Source: Geothrix rubra (lineage in GTDB: Bacteria > Acidobacteriota > Holophagae > Holophagales > Holophagaceae). Taken from it: 64,000 nucleotides of DNA. Below are positions 35,992 through 44,432 of this stretch, one piece after another. The stretch spans positions 126,156 through 190,155 of the forward strand of contig NZ_BSDD01000005.1 in the NCBI RefSeq assembly GCF_030268065.1. The letters are read 5' to 3'. Position 1 is the first letter of the stretch. Each line of letters begins with the position of its first letter. A program made the translations under genes and the position numbers. The notes below the pieces were generated by a model. That model saw nothing but the letters and a program-made list of their open reading frames with translations. It was not told the origin of the DNA and did not search any database.

Positions 35992-36007
35992 TTCAAGTCT
36001 CGTGCCA
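35992..36007 (-). promoter_or_regulatory. sigma-54-type promoter of pilA
   Basis: On the minus strand TGGCACGAGACTTGAA: a perfect -24 box (TGGCACG), four bases, then TTGAA, close to the -12 consensus TTGCA. Transcription would begin about 20-25 bases before the pilA ATG. An enhancer-binding activator of the PilR type would be needed; none is encoded in the window. Confidence 0.7.
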
Positions 36008-36322
36008 GGAAGTGGGGGTGTCCAAATCTGGCAGGGGTCCCAGGGTAATTCAAGCCCTCCGAGCTGTGGGATCCGCTTCTGGGAACACGGACCATGTGCT
36101 GGATCGGTCGATTGGAGCCCTCCTGCGTCACCGGGGTGACGCAGGAGGCGCAGGGGGGGGTGAAACTGGGCGAATGCCCTAACCCTATCCGCTGGATCCC
36201 GCAGGTGCTCTGGTGGGGTAGAAAGAACTGGACACCCTTCGACTCGCTCGGCGATACCTTACAAGGTTCACCCCTGCCCCAGGATCTTACGCACGCTTGG
36301 TTGAACCCCCCGTCCATTTCCG
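36008..36322. other. 315-base non-coding region with a perfect 13-bp hairpin
   Basis: No convincing gene. At 36119-36148 the arms CCTCCTGCGTCAC and GTGACGCAGGAGG flank a CGGG loop with no T run after it. It may be a hairpin in a leader RNA or a dyad operator. The region must carry the upstream control sites of pilA (leftward) and the promoter of the glycosyltransferase pair (rightward), but I could place neither with certainty. Confidence 0.5.
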
Positions 36323-37309
36323 ATGAGCAGACAAGAACCCATCTCTAACCGTCAGGCCGATTGCGGATCGGTGGCCGTAGTCATCCCATGCTTTCGGGCC
36401 CGGTCCACCATCGAGCATGTGCTCGGAGGGATCGGACCCGAGGTCGGCAGGATCTATGTCGTCGACGACGGATGCCCCGAACACACGGGTGACTGGGTGC
36501 AGCAGATCTGCACCGATCCTCGCGTGAGGGTCCTCCGAAATGCACGGAACCTGGGGGTTGGCGGCGCGGTCAAGGCGGGTTACCTGGTGGCCTTGGAGGA
36601 GGGTGCAGCCATCATCGTCAAGCTTGATGCAGACGGGCAGATGGACCCGAAGGATCTCTCACGCCTCATCGCGCCCCTGTTGGCCGGGCGGGCCGACTAT
36701 GCCAAAGGCAACCGTTTTTTTGACATCGAGCACGTTCGGCAGATGCCCGGCCAAAGGTTGTTCGGGAACGCCGTTCTGTCGCTGATGACCAAGCTCTCCA
36801 CGGGCTATTGGGATATTTTCGACCCCACGAACGGGTACACCGCCATCACCGACACGGCGTTGAAGCACCTGCCGCTGGACAAGATCAGCGACAGCTATTT
36901 TTTTGAAACCGACATGCTGTTCCGGCTGAACACAACCCGGGCCGTGGTCGCCGATGTGCCCCTTCCGGCCCGGTATTCGGGAGAGGTCAGCAGCCTCCGG
37001 ATCCGCGTGATCCTCGGCGAGTTCCTGGCCAAGCATGCTCGTAACCTCCTGAAGCGGATCGTCTACAACTACTACCTCCGGGACATGTCCATCGCCTCCA
37101 TCGAGCTGCCGGTGGGGCTGGGGCTGTCGGTCTTTGGGTTCGTCTTCGGGGGCGTCAAGTGGATGGAGGCGATCGGGGGCACGCGGCCCACGCCCACGGG
37201 GACCGTGATGCTCTCCGTCCTGCCCCTCCTGCTGGGGGTCCAGCTGCTGCTGGCGTTTCTGGCCTTTGATATCGCCTCCGTGCCCCGAAGGCCGCTGGGA
37301 AGGCCATGA
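36323..37309 (+). CDS. GT2-family glycosyltransferase with C-terminal membrane helices
   Basis: 328 residues. GT-A fold: AVVIPCFRARSTIEHVLG at the start, VVDDGCPEHTGD, then the metal-binding DxD in IVKLDADGQMDP. This is the dolichol/undecaprenyl-phosphate sugar-transferase branch. Two C-terminal hydrophobic helices (about 263-285 and 297-318) anchor it in the membrane. It likely loads or extends a lipid-linked sugar for surface glycan. No Shine-Dalgarno is evident before the ATG. The stop codon overlaps the next gene's start (ATGA), so the two are translationally coupled. Confidence 0.88.
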   Translation: MSRQEPISNRQADCGSVAVVIPCFRARSTIEHVLGGIGPEVGRIYVVDDGCPEHTGDWVQQICTDPRVRVLRNARNLGVGGAVKAGYLVALEEGAAIIVKLDADGQMDPKDLSRLIAPLLAGRADYAKGNRFFDIEHVRQMPGQRLFGNAVLSLMTKLSTGYWDIFDPTNGYTAITDTALKHLPLDKISDSYFFETDMLFRLNTTRAVVADVPLPARYSGEVSSLRIRVILGEFLAKHARNLLKRIVYNYYLRDMSIASIELPVGLGLSVFGFVFGGVKWMEAIGGTRPTPTGTVMLSVLPLLLGVQLLLAFLAFDIASVPRRPLGRP

Positions 37310-38202
37310 ACCGGGTCCGGGAAGCACAGCCGGCCCGGCTCCATGTTTTCATCCCCGGCTACCGGAACCCGGGCCTGCTCGCGGAAACCCTGGAGGCTCT
37401 GGTCAGGGCCATGGGCCCGGAGCTGCGCGAAGGTGAGGTCCTCGCCACCTGCGTGGACGACGCCAGTCCCGAGCCCCTGGAGCCGGTGGTGCACTCGAGC
37501 GGCGGTGGCTGGGTGGAGTACGTCCGGAATGAGACGAACCTCGGCATCATCCCGAACTTCAACCGGTGCGTCAGCCTGGCGCGGGCCCCCCTGGTGATGT
37601 TCCTGGGGGCCGACGATCTGGTGCTCCCCTCCTATTGGCCAGCGGCCCAGGCCATGATCGCCAGGCACCCCGACGCAGGGGTCTATGCCCCCGGGGTCGC
37701 GGAGGTGGATGCGGGCGGACGACGGCGGATCTCACTCTCCTTTCTCATCAAGCGGGCCATCTCCCCCCTTCTGGCGCGGTTCCGCATGGTCGAATTAAGT
37801 GGGAGCCGCCTGGCCCTTCGCCTCGCCATCGGCGATTTCCTCTACTTTCCGGCCTTGTGCTGGAGGACGGAGGACCTGCAGCGGAGACCCTTCGACCCGG
37901 CGTGGTCGGATGCGGCGGATTGGCATCGGCTGTTTGTGTGCGCGATGGAAGGCAGGTCTGTCGTGGTGGACAACCGGACCAAGGTCTTCCTCTACCGGCG
38001 CCATGCGAGCAGCGCTTCCGAGGTCTCAGCGGGACGCGGTGTGCGCTTCGGAAATGAGCGGGCCTTGAGTCTGAGCATGGGCCGGCTTTCGAAGGAAAAG
38101 GGTTGGTGGATGGCCGCCGCGATGGCTTGGCTCCATCCTACGGTCCGGCTGAACGCCTGGGTGCGGCGGCTGGCGGGTGGCACCTTCAGGAACGGGCGCT
38201 GA
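37306..38202 (+). CDS. GT2-family glycosyltransferase
   Basis: 298 residues, soluble GT-A glycosyltransferase. FIPGYRNPGLLAETLEAL, VDDASPE, NLGIIPNFNRCVSLA and FLGADD (metal-binding Asp pair) are the typical landmarks. C-terminal helices are amphipathic and not clearly membrane-spanning. Its ATG overlaps the stop of the preceding glycosyltransferase by four bases. Donor and acceptor sugars cannot be told. Confidence 0.86.
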   Translation: MNRVREAQPARLHVFIPGYRNPGLLAETLEALVRAMGPELREGEVLATCVDDASPEPLEPVVHSSGGGWVEYVRNETNLGIIPNFNRCVSLARAPLVMFLGADDLVLPSYWPAAQAMIARHPDAGVYAPGVAEVDAGGRRRISLSFLIKRAISPLLARFRMVELSGSRLALRLAIGDFLYFPALCWRTEDLQRRPFDPAWSDAADWHRLFVCAMEGRSVVVDNRTKVFLYRRHASSASEVSAGRGVRFGNERALSLSMGRLSKEKGWWMAAAMAWLHPTVRLNAWVRRLAGGTFRNGR

Positions 38203-38214
38203 GAAGGGAGCGCC

Positions 38215-38616
38215 TCACCCCAGGCCGTCGTCCTGAGTCAGTGGGGGCGTCCGGGCCCCGAAGACGAACTTCCGGTTGAGTACATAGGAGAGCGCCGCGC
38301 AGACGAGGCTGGCGACGGCTCCGGCGAGGTAGGGATTCAGGGTCTTCCGGGCCACATACTGGGTGAGGATGTTCACGAAGTACATCGTCACGAAGATGAG
38401 GATGAACTTCAGGAAGGCATACCTGGACTTGTTCTTGAAGACCAGCTCCTTCATGAACTTGTATCCCGCCAGCATGGCGCTGATGCCTCCGAGGAGCGTC
38501 GCCCAGGTGTAGTGCACTCCCAGACTGAGCAGGAGGGAGAACACGCCGTAGGCCAGGAGGGTATTGAAGGCACCGACCAGGAGGTACCTCATCATCTGGT
38601 TCGCGTCGATCTTCAT
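38215..38616 (-). CDS. GtrA-family membrane protein
   Basis: 133 residues with four membrane helices (about 10-28, 38-55, 70-90, 98-118). The family signature RYLLVGAFNTLLAYGVFSLLL is at the start and FVLNRKFVF-like sequence (YVLNRKFVFG) near the end. GtrA proteins are thought to flip undecaprenyl-phosphate-linked sugars for surface-glycan decoration, often with a GT2 partner like those on the other strand here. The ATG overlaps the methyltransferase stop codon (ATGA). Confidence 0.85.
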   Translation of the reverse strand: MKIDANQMMRYLLVGAFNTLLAYGVFSLLLSLGVHYTWATLLGGISAMLAGYKFMKELVFKNKSRYAFLKFILIFVTMYFVNILTQYVARKTLNPYLAGAVASLVCAALSYVLNRKFVFGARTPPLTQDDGLG

Positions 38617-39206
38617 GCCATTTTTCTGGATACGAATACGAACTCATTATAACGGAATAGTTTACCAAAGATGCGAGGGAATGGAAACGAGTAGCGGCGA
38701 CTTTCCAAAAGCCCTAATGCTTTATTGATTGTGCTTAGTTTGTCAAAGTCGATGAACTCAGTATGGGTTACATCACTTTGATAGCCCGCCTCTTGCGGGG
38801 TGATGATGATCAGCTTGCCGTTGAATTTCAATAGGTTTAAATAGCGTCCAATCAGTGAAATGGTTGAGTCCAAGCCAATATGCTCGGCAACATGTGCTAG
38901 CAGAAGCGAATCATAGAATTCTTGTTGGTAATCGGGCGAATTTTCAAAATCTTCCGGTGTGTAGGCCGTCAACCCGAAGGAGCGAGCAACCTCGATTGCA
39001 CGGGTATTTGGGTCGATGCCGACCCCTTGGCTTAAATTTATCAAATTCCTGCCAATCCCACATCCAATATCCAGTGTTTTCCCTGGCTTGAGGCGTTTAA
39101 GGTTCCACCGGTACGGGGCCTGAACATCCAAGAGGCGTTTCCATGGGCTCTGCTGCAGCCGAACCAATCGATCTGCATATTCTTTGGTTTGGCTAGAATT
39201 GACCAT
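38613..39206 (-). CDS. class I SAM-dependent methyltransferase (AT-rich, likely acquired)
   Basis: 197 residues. Motif I LDIGCGIGRNLI, then GVGIDPNTRAIE, and a post-motif LLAHVAEHIG segment; a Methyltransf_23-like small-molecule or sugar methyltransferase. The ATG at 39206 follows AAGGGG by seven bases. The gene is far more AT-rich than all neighbours and uses codons such as AAT, TTT and ATT freely, so recent transfer is likely. It leads gtrA in a two-gene unit and probably acts on surface glycan. Confidence 0.85.
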   Translation of the reverse strand: MVNSSQTKEYADRLVRLQQSPWKRLLDVQAPYRWNLKRLKPGKTLDIGCGIGRNLINLSQGVGIDPNTRAIEVARSFGLTAYTPEDFENSPDYQQEFYDSLLLAHVAEHIGLDSTISLIGRYLNLLKFNGKLIIITPQEAGYQSDVTHTEFIDFDKLSTINKALGLLESRRYSFPFPRIFGKLFRYNEFVFVSRKMA

Positions 39207-39275
39207 CAATAGGCCCCTTATTGTCGATCCGTTTTCATATGTATTACATGAAGTCTTGGACGCAATTTATTGAAT

Positions 39276-40988
39276 TTAATAGGTGTAGACTTCTGCAAAT
39301 AAATCGGGCACCGGCCCTTGGGGGGCCAAGGGGTTTCTCACGGGGGTGTCTGCCGGTAGCAGGAAGAGGGGTTCCTTGCTCTGCGGTCCACGCACTCGGT
39401 GCAAGCCCGGCGAGATGCTGACGACCTCCGCCGGAGCTAGGCCGTCGAGGCCTACGGGGCCTGCCACCGCCCCTCCATGTCGATTGAACAATCGATAACG
39501 GCCGGCCCAGTGGCAAGCGAACGGCGTTTCCGGAGCTCCGGGATTCAATTCGACCCCGCTGAGCAGGAGATTCGGCGAAATGCGGACATAGCCGCCCGCG
39601 ACCATCCGCTGGACGACGTCGGACATGATGAGGATCCGATAATTGAGGATCCAAAGTTTCGGGTGGTCATCCATGACGCTTTGGAGGGCGCTCACATTCC
39701 CGGATCTCAGGGCGGCGCGGATGCGCGCGATCGTGGGCGTGTCCCACCACCATCCCGGGTAGTCCCCGGCGATGTCGCGGTCCACGATCATCCCGATTCC
39801 ATCGAAGTAGGTGCTTCCCGGTTCCAGCAGGTTCTCCGCCTGGACCATGACGGAGATCTGCTCCGCATTGGTGTGGTTGAGGTAGCGGACCTGGCGGGGC
39901 AGGGAAAGCGCAGCCAGGAAGGTGAGGGCCAGTACCGCCTGGTCGCGGGCCAGCCACCTCCTCTCCGCAACCCAGTCCGCGAGCGGGATCACCCAGAGGG
40001 ACAGGAGCATCTGGGGCCAAACGAATACATACGGCCAGGGCTGATCGTGGTGGAAGATCAGGATGGTGACGATCACCGTCGCGATAAGGGCCACGCGGAT
40101 GGAGAATCCGGCCGATTTCCAGCGGGCGAGGGCGATGCCCAGGCCCGCCAGGGAGATGGCGTAGGGGATCAGGTTCCGCGTCAGCGTCTGGTAGATGAAC
40201 ATGCCGAGGCCCGAGAAGGCGGCCGTGCCCTCCAGCACGAACCTCGGTCCGAGGAGCACCATGGTGATGACCCGCCACCCGTGGGTGCCGCCGAAGTAGA
40301 TGGCATAGCCCACGAAGACCGCCAGCCAGCCGCCGGCAAAGAGCAGGCTGTCCTGGAGCGCCCTGCGCCAGCCCGAATCGAGCCAGGTGGCCACGACCAG
40401 GGCGATGAAGTAGGCTGCCAGGAGGTAGACGGCCTTCTGGGTGCAGAGGAACGAGAGGCCCATGAGGGAGCCGGATACCACGAGGTGGGACCTTCGGCGC
40501 CTGGACCGGACCAGGAACAGGAGCGAACCGGCGGCGAAGGTCAGAGCGACCGTGTCCGTACGGATACTGAAGGCCCCTTCGAACAGGTTGGAATAGGAGA
40601 GGGCGCTCACGAGTACCAGCAGCCTATGCCGGGCGTGCGGCCACAGCTCGCGGGAGATGAGGAGGATGGCGGCCATCGTCGCCAGGGTGGCGCACAGGCC
40701 GAGCATCCGACCCGCCCGCATGATGCCGACCGAACCGGAGGCCAGGTTGGCAATCCGGAAGAGCTCGGTCCCGAAGACGGTCTTGATGGGATCGAGCGTC
40801 TGGTAGAGCGTATGCTTCGAAAAACTGCGGAGACCCTGGAACAGATTGAATTCGTCCATGACGAACCGGGCCTGCCAGGACACGAAGGCGAACAGGACCA
40901 GCATGAGGCCCCAGACCGCAGCGACCGTGGATGACACCAAGGTTGATCTCTCTGTGTCCTTTGGTTCAACCGGTCGTCTGCTGGACAT
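39276..40988 (-). CDS. GT-C-type membrane glycosyltransferase (ArnT/PMT-like)
   Basis: 570 residues from the ATG at 40988, eight bases after AGGAG. A GT-C enzyme that uses polyprenyl-phosphate sugars on the periplasmic face. The first periplasmic loop has the catalytic Asp-Glu pair (FVMDEFNLF). Around ten membrane helices fill residues 20-400, and the C-terminal periplasmic domain lies at about 410-570. The closest general type is ArnT or PMT family. It completes the local glycan set with GT2, GtrA and a methyltransferase. Confidence 0.82.
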   Translation of the reverse strand: MSSRRPVEPKDTERSTLVSSTVAAVWGLMLVLFAFVSWQARFVMDEFNLFQGLRSFSKHTLYQTLDPIKTVFGTELFRIANLASGSVGIMRAGRMLGLCATLATMAAILLISRELWPHARHRLLVLVSALSYSNLFEGAFSIRTDTVALTFAAGSLLFLVRSRRRRSHLVVSGSLMGLSFLCTQKAVYLLAAYFIALVVATWLDSGWRRALQDSLLFAGGWLAVFVGYAIYFGGTHGWRVITMVLLGPRFVLEGTAAFSGLGMFIYQTLTRNLIPYAISLAGLGIALARWKSAGFSIRVALIATVIVTILIFHHDQPWPYVFVWPQMLLSLWVIPLADWVAERRWLARDQAVLALTFLAALSLPRQVRYLNHTNAEQISVMVQAENLLEPGSTYFDGIGMIVDRDIAGDYPGWWWDTPTIARIRAALRSGNVSALQSVMDDHPKLWILNYRILIMSDVVQRMVAGGYVRISPNLLLSGVELNPGAPETPFACHWAGRYRLFNRHGGAVAGPVGLDGLAPAEVVSISPGLHRVRGPQSKEPLFLLPADTPVRNPLAPQGPVPDLFAEVYTY

Positions 40989-41152
40989 CAACCTCGCTCC
41001 TGGTCTGGTGTTAGACAATGGCGTGATTCTAAGGCCAAGGCGTGTCCAAACGGTCGAAAGGGAAGCTTCCGAAGCGCCAGACCCTGTGGAGCCGGATTCG
41101 AACACCAGGCTCCGAGGCAATTCCGTCTCTCAGGGAAGCCGGGGCGAGCTGA

Positions 41153-42217
41153 TCAGTCTCCCAGCGCCTCCAGCAGTTCCCTCGCCCCCCGGTGGTTCGG
41201 GTCGATCTTGAGGGCTTCCTGGGCGGCTTTCCTCGCCTCGTCCTTGCGGCCGAGGGCCTGGAGGACCTGGCCCTTGCGCCACCAGGCGCCGGCGTAGCCG
41301 GCGCTGCCGCCTTCGAGGGGCTCGCGCAGGACCTGGTCCAGGGCGGCGAGGCCCTCCGGGAGGTGCTGGCCGGACCGGGCGGCCACCTTGCCGAGCTGGA
41401 GGCGGAGGAGGCTGGGGGCGTCCGTGCGGCCCAGGTGGTCCTGCACCACCTGCCAGGCCAGGTCGGGGCGGCCGGCATTCAGGTAGGCATCGCTAACGGC
41501 GGTCACGCCCCGGGCCCGGGTGGACACGCCGGGCAGCAGCCGCGCGGCCTCGGAGAGCAGGCGGGCGTTCTTCCCGGCCTCGCCCAGGGCCTTCTTGGCC
41601 GGTCGCCGGTCCAGGGCGTCGAGGTACTGGCCGACCACCTCGGGATCCTTCGGGGCCTGGGCCAGGGCGCGGCCGAAGAAGGGCTCGGCATCTCGCCAGC
41701 GGTCCTCCTCCACCAGGACGAGGGCCTGGAGCAGGTCGCCCCGGGCGGGGGCCACCCGCCGGAGGGATTCGGCGCAGGCAAGGGCCTTCTTCGTGCTGCC
41801 GCCGAGGAGCCCCGGCAGCATCTCGTAGGCCAGGCCCAGGCTCATCCAGGCGTCGCCGAGGGTGGGGTCGGCCTGGGTGGCGGCCCGGAGATCGTCCATG
41901 GCGCCCAGCGCCTTGCGCAGCGATCCCAGGTTCCGCTGGGCGATGGCGGTGCCGGCCCGGGCGAGGCCCCGGGCCAGCAGGGCGTCGGCAAGGCCGGGGT
42001 TCAGGGCCAGGGCGCGGTCCGCCGCGGCGCGGGCCTCGCCGAAGCGCTGGAGGCTGGCGAGGGCCTGGGACTTGGCGGCCCAGGCCGGGGCATCGCCAGC
42101 GTCCTGCTTTAGGCGGGCCTCGGCGGCCGCCAGCACCTGGAGGTAGTGGCCGACGTCCAGGTCGGCCCGATAGGTCGGGGCCTGGGCGAGGAGGGCGGGC
42201 GGGGCGGGAAGCAGCAT
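41153..42217 (-). CDS. TPR-repeat protein
   Basis: 354 residues, tetratricopeptide repeats from about residue 30 onward (ARLKQDAGDAPAWAAKSQALAS, ARAAADRALALNPGLADALLARG, ARKAAQEALKIDPNHRGARELL). The N-terminus is hydrophobic but not a clear signal peptide. GAGG six bases before the ATG. TPRs hold protein partners; no enzymatic domain is present, so the job is open. It reads divergently from fabI. Confidence 0.8.
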   Translation of the reverse strand: MLLPAPPALLAQAPTYRADLDVGHYLQVLAAAEARLKQDAGDAPAWAAKSQALASLQRFGEARAAADRALALNPGLADALLARGLARAGTAIAQRNLGSLRKALGAMDDLRAATQADPTLGDAWMSLGLAYEMLPGLLGGSTKKALACAESLRRVAPARGDLLQALVLVEEDRWRDAEPFFGRALAQAPKDPEVVGQYLDALDRRPAKKALGEAGKNARLLSEAARLLPGVSTRARGVTAVSDAYLNAGRPDLAWQVVQDHLGRTDAPSLLRLQLGKVAARSGQHLPEGLAALDQVLREPLEGGSAGYAGAWWRKGQVLQALGRKDEARKAAQEALKIDPNHRGARELLEALGD

Positions 42218-42237
42218 GGTGGCCCTCGGGAAACGCT

Positions 42238-42291
42238 GGGACAGGATTAGCAGGATTGCGGGGCCGGATGAACAGGATTCAGGATGGGATT
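42238..42291. repeat. CAGGATT-rich dispersed-type intergenic repeat
   Basis: Within 54 bases the word CAGGATT occurs three times (from 42242, 42251 and 42273) plus the related GGATGAA and CAGGATGGG. On the other strand this is the ATCCTGTT-type sequence I recall from intergenic regions of many unrelated bacteria. It sits between the TPR gene and the fabI promoter region. No function is known to me. Confidence 0.55.
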
Positions 42292-42378
42292 GCTGGCTCT
42301 TTACTCCGGGTATAGCGCAGTGGCGCGGGTTTGCGGTATGCTGGGTGACTGTCTGGACACGGCTCTGGAGGAGAACCC

Positions 42379-43158
42379 ATGACCATCAAGGGCGGGCTGC
42401 TGGAAGGCAAGCGGGGCCTGATCATCGGCGTGGCCAACAAGCGTTCCATCGCCTGGGGCATCACCCAGAAGGTGGCCGAGGCCGGGGCCCAGCTCTGCCT
42501 CACCTACCAGAACGAGCGGCTCGGCGAGAACGTGCGGGAGCTGGCCGCCGACCTGAAGCACCCCCTGATCCTGCCCATGGACGTGGGCAGCGACAGCCAG
42601 ATCGTCATGGCCTTCGACGAGATCCGGAAGAAGTGGGGCAAGCTCGACTTCCTGGTGCATGCGGTGGCCTACGCGCCCCGGCAGGCCCTGGAGGGCCGCT
42701 TCCTCGACACCAGCCGCGAGGACTTCCGCGTGGCCCACGACATCAGCGCCTACTCCCTGGCGGCGGTGTCGCATGCGGCGGCGCCGCTGATGGCCGAGGG
42801 CGGCTCCATCGTGACCCTCAGCTACCTGGGCGGCACCCGGGTGGTGCCCAACTACAACGTGATGGGCGTGGCCAAGGCCAGCCTGGAGGCCAGCGTGCGG
42901 TACCTGGCCGCCGACCTGGGCCCCCAGGGCATCCGCGTGAACGCCATCTCCGCGGGTCCCATCAAGACCCTCGCCGCCTCCGGCATCTCGGGCTTCGGCT
43001 CCATGCTGAAGCACCACCGCACCCGCACGCCTCTGCAGAAGGACACGGACCAGGAGGAGGTGGGCGACGCCGGCCTCTTCCTCGTGAGCGCCATGGGCCG
43101 CGGCATCACCGGCCAGGTGCTCTACGTGGACGGCGGCTACAGCATCATGGCGGACTGA
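42379..43158 (+). CDS. fabI: enoyl-[acyl-carrier-protein] reductase (NADH) FabI
   Basis: 259 residues, short-chain dehydrogenase fold; last reductive step of fatty-acid elongation. Nucleotide loop GVANKRSIAWGI, catalytic Y159 and K166 with the FabI spacing Y-x6-K, the preceding Tyr in SYLGG, and a C-terminal DGGYSIM. GGAGGAG lies six bases before the ATG. GGTATGCT (42335-42342) is a likely -10 with no clear -35. The 3' end overlaps the convergent Sel1-repeat gene by 14 bases. Confidence 0.95.
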   Translation: MTIKGGLLEGKRGLIIGVANKRSIAWGITQKVAEAGAQLCLTYQNERLGENVRELAADLKHPLILPMDVGSDSQIVMAFDEIRKKWGKLDFLVHAVAYAPRQALEGRFLDTSREDFRVAHDISAYSLAAVSHAAAPLMAEGGSIVTLSYLGGTRVVPNYNVMGVAKASLEASVRYLAADLGPQGIRVNAISAGPIKTLAASGISGFGSMLKHHRTRTPLQKDTDQEEVGDAGLFLVSAMGRGITGQVLYVDGGYSIMAD

Positions 43159-43963
43159 GCGGGGCGTCCCCGCGTTTCGCTGCGGACGGGCCGAGGGCCT
43201 TGGCGCGTTCGGCAGCCTGGGCGCGCTGGGCGGGGGTGAGGCGGTTGCCGGTGAGGACCAGCAGGACGCGCTCAAGGGGCGGAAGACCCCGGCGGTTGGC
43301 CGCGAGCATCCAGGCATAGCTTTCCACGGGATCGGCCGGGACGCCTCGGCCCTGGAGGTGCAGGAGGCCCAGGGTCAGCATGGCCTCCGCCTCGCCCCGG
43401 CCAGCCCTCGCGCGAAGAAGGCCCAGGGCCTGCTGATAGAGGGCCTGGGACCGGGCGGGATCCTGGCCCTTGAGCAGGTCCCCGGCCAGGAGCATGGCGT
43501 CCGTGTTCCCCGCCGCGGCGGAGGCCAGAGCCAGCCGCTGCGCCTCGACGGGATTCCGGGGAATGCCCTCCCCTCGCAGGCTGGCCCGTGCCAGGGCCAG
43601 CTGGGCGTCGGGATCCCCATGGTCGGCGGCCTTGCGGAACCAGGCGGCGGCCTTCCCGGCGTCGCGGGCGAGGAAGCCCCGGCCGCTCTGCCGCAGGAGT
43701 CCCAGGGCGTACTGATCCCGCGGCCGTCCACGCAGGGCCCTGGTCACACCCGCCAGCGCGTGACGGGAATTCCAGAGGGAGGCGAGCGTGAAGGTGACGA
43801 GGAAGCCCATGGCCGCGAAGCGCAGGAAGCGGCGAAGGGCCACCCCGCTACGGCCGCCCTGCCGGTGGAGGCGGAAGGCGAAGGCCGCACTGGCCAGGAG
43901 GGTAAGGCCCAGGCCCTGCACCAGGGGCAGCAGGGCCTCGATCCGGAGGACGGTCCAGTTCAC
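43145..43963 (-). CDS. Sel1-repeat membrane-anchored protein
   Basis: 272 residues. Two N-terminal membrane helices (about 11-30 and 47-65), then Sel1-like repeats of about 36 residues (AAAWFRKAADHGDPDAQLALARASLRGEG, GRGEAEAMLTLGLLHLQGRGVPADPVESYAW). Sel1 proteins are adaptors for signalling or envelope complexes. The gene ends inside fabI on the opposite strand and is just downstream of bcp on the same strand (one base between). Function unknown. Confidence 0.82.
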   Translation of the reverse strand: MNWTVLRIEALLPLVQGLGLTLLASAAFAFRLHRQGGRSGVALRRFLRFAAMGFLVTFTLASLWNSRHALAGVTRALRGRPRDQYALGLLRQSGRGFLARDAGKAAAWFRKAADHGDPDAQLALARASLRGEGIPRNPVEAQRLALASAAAGNTDAMLLAGDLLKGQDPARSQALYQQALGLLRARAGRGEAEAMLTLGLLHLQGRGVPADPVESYAWMLAANRRGLPPLERVLLVLTGNRLTPAQRAQAAERAKALGPSAAKRGDAPLSPP

Positions 43964-43964
43964 C

Positions 43965-44432
43965 TCAGCCCCGCAGCTTCGCCAGGGTGTCGATCACGTC
44001 CTGCACGTGGCCCTTCACGGAGACCTTGGGCCAGGCGTGGCGGACGATGCCCTTGGGATCCACGAGGAAGGTGCTGCGGATGATGCCTTCGACCTCCTTG
44101 CCGTACATCACTTTCTTTCCGAAGGCGCCGAGCGGCTTCAGCAGGGCGCAGTCGGGATCGGAGAGCAGGGGGAAGGTCAGGGCCTGCTTGGTCCTGAAGT
44201 TCTGGTGGCTCTTGAGGCTGTCGCGGCTGAGGCCGTAGACCCGGGCGCCGAGGGCCTGCACGCGGGCCAGGTTGTCGCGGAAGTCGCAGGCCTCAGTGGT
44301 GCAGCCCGGGGTGCTGTCCTTGGGGTAGGCGTAGAGGACGGTCCACGCGCCGCGGAGGTCGCGGTCGGTGACGGTCACGCCTTGGTCGTCCTGCAGGAAG
44401 AAGGCGGGAAGGGGCTGTCCGACGAGGCTCAT
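43965..44432 (-). CDS. bcp: thioredoxin-dependent peroxiredoxin (Bcp/PrxQ)
   Basis: 155 residues. Reduces peroxides with electrons from thioredoxin. The peroxidatic Cys is C44 and the resolving Cys is C49 in PKDSTPGCTTEACDFRD, the Bcp/PrxQ hallmark spacing. Start ATG at 44432, five bases after GGAG; its ATG overlaps the stop of the upstream permease gene, so it is read as the last or near-last gene of the transporter operon. Confidence 0.92.
   Translation of the reverse strand: MSLVGQPLPAFFLQDDQGVTVTDRDLRGAWTVLYAYPKDSTPGCTTEACDFRDNLARVQALGARVYGLSRDSLKSHQNFRTKQALTFPLLSDPDCALLKPLGAFGKKVMYGKEVEGIIRSTFLVDPKGIVRHAWPKVSVKGHVQDVIDTLAKLRG

Noticed and set aside
36094-36348. 84-codon open frame in the pilA-glycosyltransferase gap
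   Set aside because: It crosses the perfect hairpin, lacks a ribosome binding site and has no domain-like content.
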